From NCBI GenBank assembly GCA_945878385.1, contig CAMCTE010000099.1, forward strand, positions 1 through 9,567: a DNA stretch of 9,567 nt, read 5' to 3'. Below the pieces are notes generated by a model, which was given only the letters and a program-made list of their open reading frames with translations, had not been told where the DNA came from and did not search any database. The DNA is from Azohydromonas lata NBRC 102462 (lineage in GTDB: Bacteria; Pseudomonadota; Gammaproteobacteria; Burkholderiales; Burkholderiaceae_C). The position numbers and the translations under genes were made by a program. Of this stretch, positions 6,909 to 9,567 are shown in pieces; position 1 is the first letter of the stretch, and every line of letters begins with the position of its first letter.

Positions 6909-6926
6909 TGTAGGACCTGTCCTACA
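6909..6926. promoter_or_regulatory. 18-bp palindrome TGTAGGACCTGTCCTACA, candidate response-regulator operator
   Basis: Eight-base arms TGTAGGAC (6909-6916) and GTCCTACA (6919-6926) are perfect complements separated by CT. Read as two inverted heptads (TAGGACC / TGTCCTA), each half resembles the TTTCCTA heptad that BvgA, a NarL-family regulator, recognises as an inverted pair. The adjacent response regulator has a BvgA-like recognition helix, so it is the first candidate to bind here. The site is 137 bases upstream of the Crp/Fnr start codon. As RNA it would form a short hairpin, but the 2-base spacer and lack of a T run argue for a DNA-binding site. Confidence 0.6.
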
Positions 6927-7050
6927 CCTCGCGGAATGGCCCCACCTTCCTGTGACTCATCATCCTGCGGCACGCAACGCCGATTGCCGATGTTCAACCG
7001 GCGCCCGGCGCGCGAACCTTCACCCTGCTCAATGCAACCATCAATCACGA

Positions 7051-7056
7051 GGAGGA
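7051..7056 (+). promoter_or_regulatory. Ribosome binding site of the Crp/Fnr gene
   Basis: GGAGGA ends 6 bases before ATG 7063 and directly abuts the in-frame ATG at 7057, which is therefore too close to be used. This fixes the start at 7063. Confidence 0.75.
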
Positions 7057-7062
7057 ATGGAG

Positions 7063-7914
7063 ATGGACACACGAATGGACGGCGCCGCCATGCAATCGGC
7101 ACGCTGCACGGGATCGGACCTGCTGCGCTGGATGGGCATGGCTCACGAAGTGGGGCCACGATCGGATCAGATCGTGTTCCCCATGCGCCGGGTGCGAGTG
7201 GGTACGCTGGTGACGCACGAGGGTGCGCCCTTCGAAAGCCTTTACTTCATCAGCGCCGGTACCTTCAAGTCGGTGCATACCGACCCCGATGGGTATGAGT
7301 TGGTGCAAGGTTTCCTGGCACGAGGCGATGTCATCGGCTTGGACGGACTGAGCGATGGTGTGTACGGCGGTGACGCGGTGGCGCTGGAAGACGCCACCGT
7401 GGCCATCGCTGCCTTCCGTGAACTGCTCAATGCGGCGCGCCAGGTACCGGCGCTGGAGCAGTTGATCTTCTTGGCCAGTGGACGCGAGATCCGCCGCAAG
7501 AACATGACGCTGGAAGTGATGGCGGCGGTCGGCGCTGAAGTGCGTCTGGCGCGGTTCCTGTTGCAATTGATCGCGCGGCAGGCTGAACAGGGTTACTCGG
7601 CACGCCGCATGGTGCTGCGTATGAGCCGGCGCGACATCGCCAGCCATCTGGGTATTGCCCACGAAACCGTGAGCCGCTCGCTCACCGCCCTGGCCGACTG
7701 GGGCTACATCGATGTACAGCACCGCGAGATCGAGATTCTGGATGCCGAGGGGCTGGAGCGGTTCAAGCGCGTCACCCGCGGCCCGGCCATCAAACCCCCA
7801 GGCGGGCGGGGCGGCGCCACCCGGCGCGCCCGCGCGCAGGACATGGCCCGCCTTGCGGACGATGGTGAAGTCCATCACGGCAACGGCTATGGTCACCTGA
7901 GTCCAGGCGTGTGA
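7063..7914 (+). CDS. Crp/Fnr-family transcriptional regulator
   Basis: A 283-residue Crp/Fnr-type regulator. The N-terminal cyclic-nucleotide-binding-like beta roll spans about 33-125 (VTHEGAPFESLYFISAGTFK, then GFLARGDVIGLDGL), followed by a dimerisation helix and a winged helix-turn-helix at about 187-213 (core SRRDIASHLGIAHETVSRSL). E201, S204 and R205 correspond to the E-xx-S-R of FNR that contacts TTGAT half-sites, so an FNR-like DNA site is expected. FNR carries four cysteines for an oxygen-sensing 4Fe-4S cluster; here the whole protein has one cysteine, C15, so that mode of sensing looks impossible. The usual domain ends near residue 237; a Gly/Arg/His-rich tail of about 45 residues follows. 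It is divergent from the response regulator and 61 bases upstream of the Lon-like gene, with a hairpin between. The signal and targets are unknown; FixK/Dnr-like members that lack the cluster are the nearest idea. Confidence 0.9.
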   Translation: MDTRMDGAAMQSARCTGSDLLRWMGMAHEVGPRSDQIVFPMRRVRVGTLVTHEGAPFESLYFISAGTFKSVHTDPDGYELVQGFLARGDVIGLDGLSDGVYGGDAVALEDATVAIAAFRELLNAARQVPALEQLIFLASGREIRRKNMTLEVMAAVGAEVRLARFLLQLIARQAEQGYSARRMVLRMSRRDIASHLGIAHETVSRSLTALADWGYIDVQHREIEILDAEGLERFKRVTRGPAIKPPGGRGGATRRARAQDMARLADDGEVHHGNGYGHLSPGV

Positions 7915-7918
7915 TGCA

Positions 7919-7948
7919 CCGCGGCCTTGCCCAGGCTCAAGGCCGCGG
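7919..7948 (+). terminator. Strong hairpin between the Crp/Fnr and Lon-like genes, candidate terminator or attenuator
   Basis: CCGCGGCCTTG (7919-7929) and CAAGGCCGCGG (7938-7948) form a perfect 11-pair stem with an 8-base loop, starting 4 bases after the Crp/Fnr stop. It is followed by a pyrimidine-rich stretch (TCCCGTTCCTTCTT) and not a clean T run, so termination may be partial. It would separate or reduce Lon-like expression relative to the regulator. Confidence 0.55.
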
Positions 7949-7975
7949 GTCCCGTTCCTTCTTAGAGTGGGCCCG

Positions 7976-9567
7976 ATGAAATCAAACCCCTCGACGGCCG
8001 TGACCGGCCCGCTGCTGCCCTGGCCGCCCGATGCGTTGGCCATCGTGCCCATGCGCAATTTGGTCCTGTTCCCGCAGGCCCTCACACCCGTCACTCTGGG
8101 GCGCGAGGCCTCCCTGCGCGCCTTGCAGCAGGCGCGCCACGCCGCAGGCTTGGCCGATGCCGTCACCACCGTGCCGGCCTCGGTGCGTCTGCCTCTGGGC
8201 TTCATGCTGCAAAAAGATGCGCAGGCCGACGCGCCAGCGCCGGGCGACTTGTGCACGGTGGGCACTTTCGTCCAGGTACTGCGCGACCAACCCAGTTCGG
8301 AGGACGCCACAGAGCCCACGGCCGAAGCCACCTCCCATCATTTGGTGTGTCTGGGTTTGTCCCGCTTTCGGGTGCGCGAATGGCTGTTGACCGAACCCTT
8401 TTTGCTGGCCCGTGTGGACCCCGTGGAAGACGGTCCTGCCGGCACTGCCGCCGAGGCTGCGGCGCTGCGCCTGCGCGAACGGTCGGTGGACCTGCTGGGC
8501 CTGCTGCCCGGCGTGCCCGCCGAGGTGTTGCATGCGGTGCAGTCGGCCCGCTCGCCCGCGCACCTGGGCCACACGGTGGCTTCGCTGCTGGATGCGGAGA
8601 TTGCTGAAAAGCAGAGCTGGCTGGAAGTGACCGATACCGCCGAGCGCTTGGAGCGCATCCTGCGCCGGCTGGAACATCGGCTGGAGGTGCTGCGCCTGAG
8701 CCAGGAAATTGGCCTGCGCACCCGCGAACAACTGCAGGACCGGGAGCGCCGCGCCTTGCTGCGCGAGCAGCTCCAGGCCATCCGCAAGGAGCTGGGCGAA
8801 GACGACACCGCCACGCAGGAAGCCGCCCGCTTGCGCCAGAGCCTGGACGCGGCGGGCCTGCCCGAGGCCTTGCGCGCGGAAGTGGACACCGAACTGCAGC
8901 GCTTGTCGCAACTGCCCGCGGCCTCCAGTGAACATGCCATGCTGCAGGGTTGGCTGCAGTGGGTGGCCGAACTGCCCTGGGCGCTGCCGGTGCGGGAGGC
9001 TCAGCCCGTGAGCCAGGTGCTGGCCCACGCGCGGCAGGTGCTGGATGCCGACCACACCGGCCTGGAAAAGATCAAGCGTGAACTGCTGCAGCACTTGGCG
9101 GTGCGCCAACTCAGGCCCGATGCCCATGCGCCCATCCTGTGCCTGGTGGGCCCGCCCGGCGTGGGCAAAACCTCCATCGGCACCAGCGTGGCGCGGGCGC
9201 TGCAGCGGCCCTTCGGCCGCCTCTCATTGGGCGGCGTGCATGATGAATCGGAAATCCGCGGTCACCGCCGCACCTACATCGGCGCCATGCCCGGCCTGTT
9301 GCTGCAGACCCTGCGCCGCTGTGGTGCGCGTGATGCGGTGCTGATGCTCGACGAGATCGACAAGTTGTCGGCCAGCGCCCACGGCGACCCCACGGCCGCC
9401 CTGCTCGAGGTGCTGGACCCGGCGCAGAACCAAGCCTTCCGCGACAACTACCTGGGTCTTCCCTTCGACTTGAGCGCGGTGATGTTCATCGCCACGGCCA
9501 ATGTGCTCGAAGCCATTCCACTTCCGCTGCGCGACCGCAGGGAGGTGATTGAACTGCACGGCTACAC
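7976..9567 (+). CDS. lon: Lon-type ATP-dependent serine protease (3'-truncated by window edge)
   Basis: The frame is open from ATG 7976 to the right edge, giving 530 complete codons. Lon degrades misfolded and regulatory proteins in the cytoplasm, using an AAA+ ring to unfold them. Visible parts are an N-terminal substrate-binding domain (about 21-215, beginning LAIVPMRNLVLFPQALTPV), a coiled-coil region (about 220-310, including LREQLQAIRKELGED), and the AAA+ module with Walker A GPPGVGKT at 392-399, the pore/sensor stretch GGVHDESEIRGHRRTYIGAMPG near 419-440, Walker B VLMLDEIDK at 455-463 and LLEVLDPAQNQAF near 476-488. The Walker A to Walker B spacing (K398 to E460, 62 residues) equals that of E. 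coli Lon. The proteolytic domain with its Ser-Lys dyad lies beyond the edge. Walker A is about 36 residues later than in E. coli, and residues 54-122 do not follow the usual Lon N-domain pattern, so this may be a second, divergent Lon. No good Shine-Dalgarno precedes the start; a GTG at 7967 is the only near alternative. Confidence 0.92.
   Translation, partial: MKSNPSTAVTGPLLPWPPDALAIVPMRNLVLFPQALTPVTLGREASLRALQQARHAAGLADAVTTVPASVRLPLGFMLQKDAQADAPAPGDLCTVGTFVQVLRDQPSSEDATEPTAEATSHHLVCLGLSRFRVREWLLTEPFLLARVDPVEDGPAGTAAEAAALRLRERSVDLLGLLPGVPAEVLHAVQSARSPAHLGHTVASLLDAEIAEKQSWLEVTDTAERLERILRRLEHRLEVLRLSQEIGLRTREQLQDRERRALLREQLQAIRKELGEDDTATQEAARLRQSLDAAGLPEALRAEVDTELQRLSQLPAASSEHAMLQGWLQWVAELPWALPVREAQPVSQVLAHARQVLDADHTGLEKIKRELLQHLAVRQLRPDAHAPILCLVGPPGVGKTSIGTSVARALQRPFGRLSLGGVHDESEIRGHRRTYIGAMPGLLLQTLRRCGARDAVLMLDEIDKLSASAHGDPTAALLEVLDPAQNQAFRDNYLGLPFDLSAVMFIATANVLEAIPLPLRDRREVIELHGY

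Larger units (their letters stand above)
6729..7062. promoter_or_regulatory. Divergent regulatory region between the response regulator and Crp/Fnr genes
   Basis: These 334 bases contain no convincing gene. The half nearest the response regulator (about 6730-6890) is clearly richer in A+T than the coding DNA around it. It holds a probable extended -10 promoter for the response regulator and four inverted repeats (listed separately). The stretch 6927-7050 shows no clear structure and is probably the leader of the Crp/Fnr mRNA. A frame opens in it upstream of the Crp/Fnr start, but its residues resemble no domain. No convincing FNR box (TTGAT-N4-ATCAA) was seen by eye. Confidence 0.7.

Noticed and set aside
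6886..7062. Upstream in-frame ATG at 6886 as the Crp/Fnr start
   Set aside because: The extra residues are unlike the family, the stretch contains the 6909 palindrome, and GGAGGA fits ATG 7063.
7919..7975. Heat-shock (sigma-32) promoter for the Lon-like gene
   Set aside because: CTTG is present in the hairpin arm, but no CCCCAT-like -10 follows at the required spacing.
7045..8331. Minus-strand open frame of 428 codons opposite the Crp/Fnr gene and the start of the Lon-like gene
   Set aside because: It is long only because of high GC. The plus-strand genes carry clear domains, and this frame crosses their boundary without any recognisable motif.
7982..9127. Minus-strand open frame of 381 codons opposite the Lon-like gene
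   Set aside because: The plus strand encodes an unbroken Lon-type protein with Walker motifs; the minus frame is Gln/His/Gly-rich and featureless.
1..9567. CRISPR arrays, tRNA, rRNA, insertion sequences or attachment sites
   Set aside because: No regularly spaced repeats, cloverleaf sequence, transposase frame or flanking terminal repeats were seen by eye.

Overview
The window is GC-rich DNA with a phenylacetate (paa) catabolic block on the left and a regulatory/stress block on the right. Gene content and codon use (mostly G or C in third position) point to a betaproteobacterium, most likely in the order Burkholderiales. The signs are a TetR-type PaaR next to the phenylacetyl-CoA epoxidase reductase gene, a BvgA-like response regulator and a phasin-like protein. 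This placement rests on gene type, not on a database search.

Left block, plus strand (1-5078): the 3' part of paaE (reductase subunit of phenylacetyl-CoA epoxidase), then a TetR regulator (probable paaR), then a secreted branched-chain-amino-acid-type ABC substrate-binding protein. A strong intrinsic terminator follows, with a second hairpin behind it, and then a complete paaZ (bifunctional oxepin-CoA hydrolase / semialdehyde dehydrogenase). PaaE feeds electrons to the ring epoxidase, PaaZ opens and oxidises the resulting oxepin-CoA ring, PaaR probably senses phenylacetyl-CoA, and the binding protein probably captures an aromatic acid or related solute. No permease or ATPase partner for it is in view.

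Right block (5089-9567): two minus-strand genes end tail to tail with paaZ, a phasin-like protein and, upstream of it, a NarL/FixJ-family response regulator. The regulator is divergent from a plus-strand Crp/Fnr-family regulator, and downstream of that a Lon-type ATP-dependent protease runs off the right edge. The shared upstream region between the two regulators (6729-7062) is AT-richer than the rest and holds at least four inverted repeats. The most striking is an 18-bp near-perfect palindrome, TGTAGGACCTGTCCTACA, whose half-sites resemble those of BvgA-type response regulators. I read this as a two-regulator control node that may govern the protease and other genes elsewhere.

I saw no mobile element, CRISPR array, tRNA or rRNA. 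The least ordinary points are the palindrome-rich divergent promoter, the Crp/Fnr protein without an iron-sulphur cysteine set, the long non-conserved tails on both regulators, the divergent N-domain of the Lon-like protein, and the orphan binding protein inside the paa genes.
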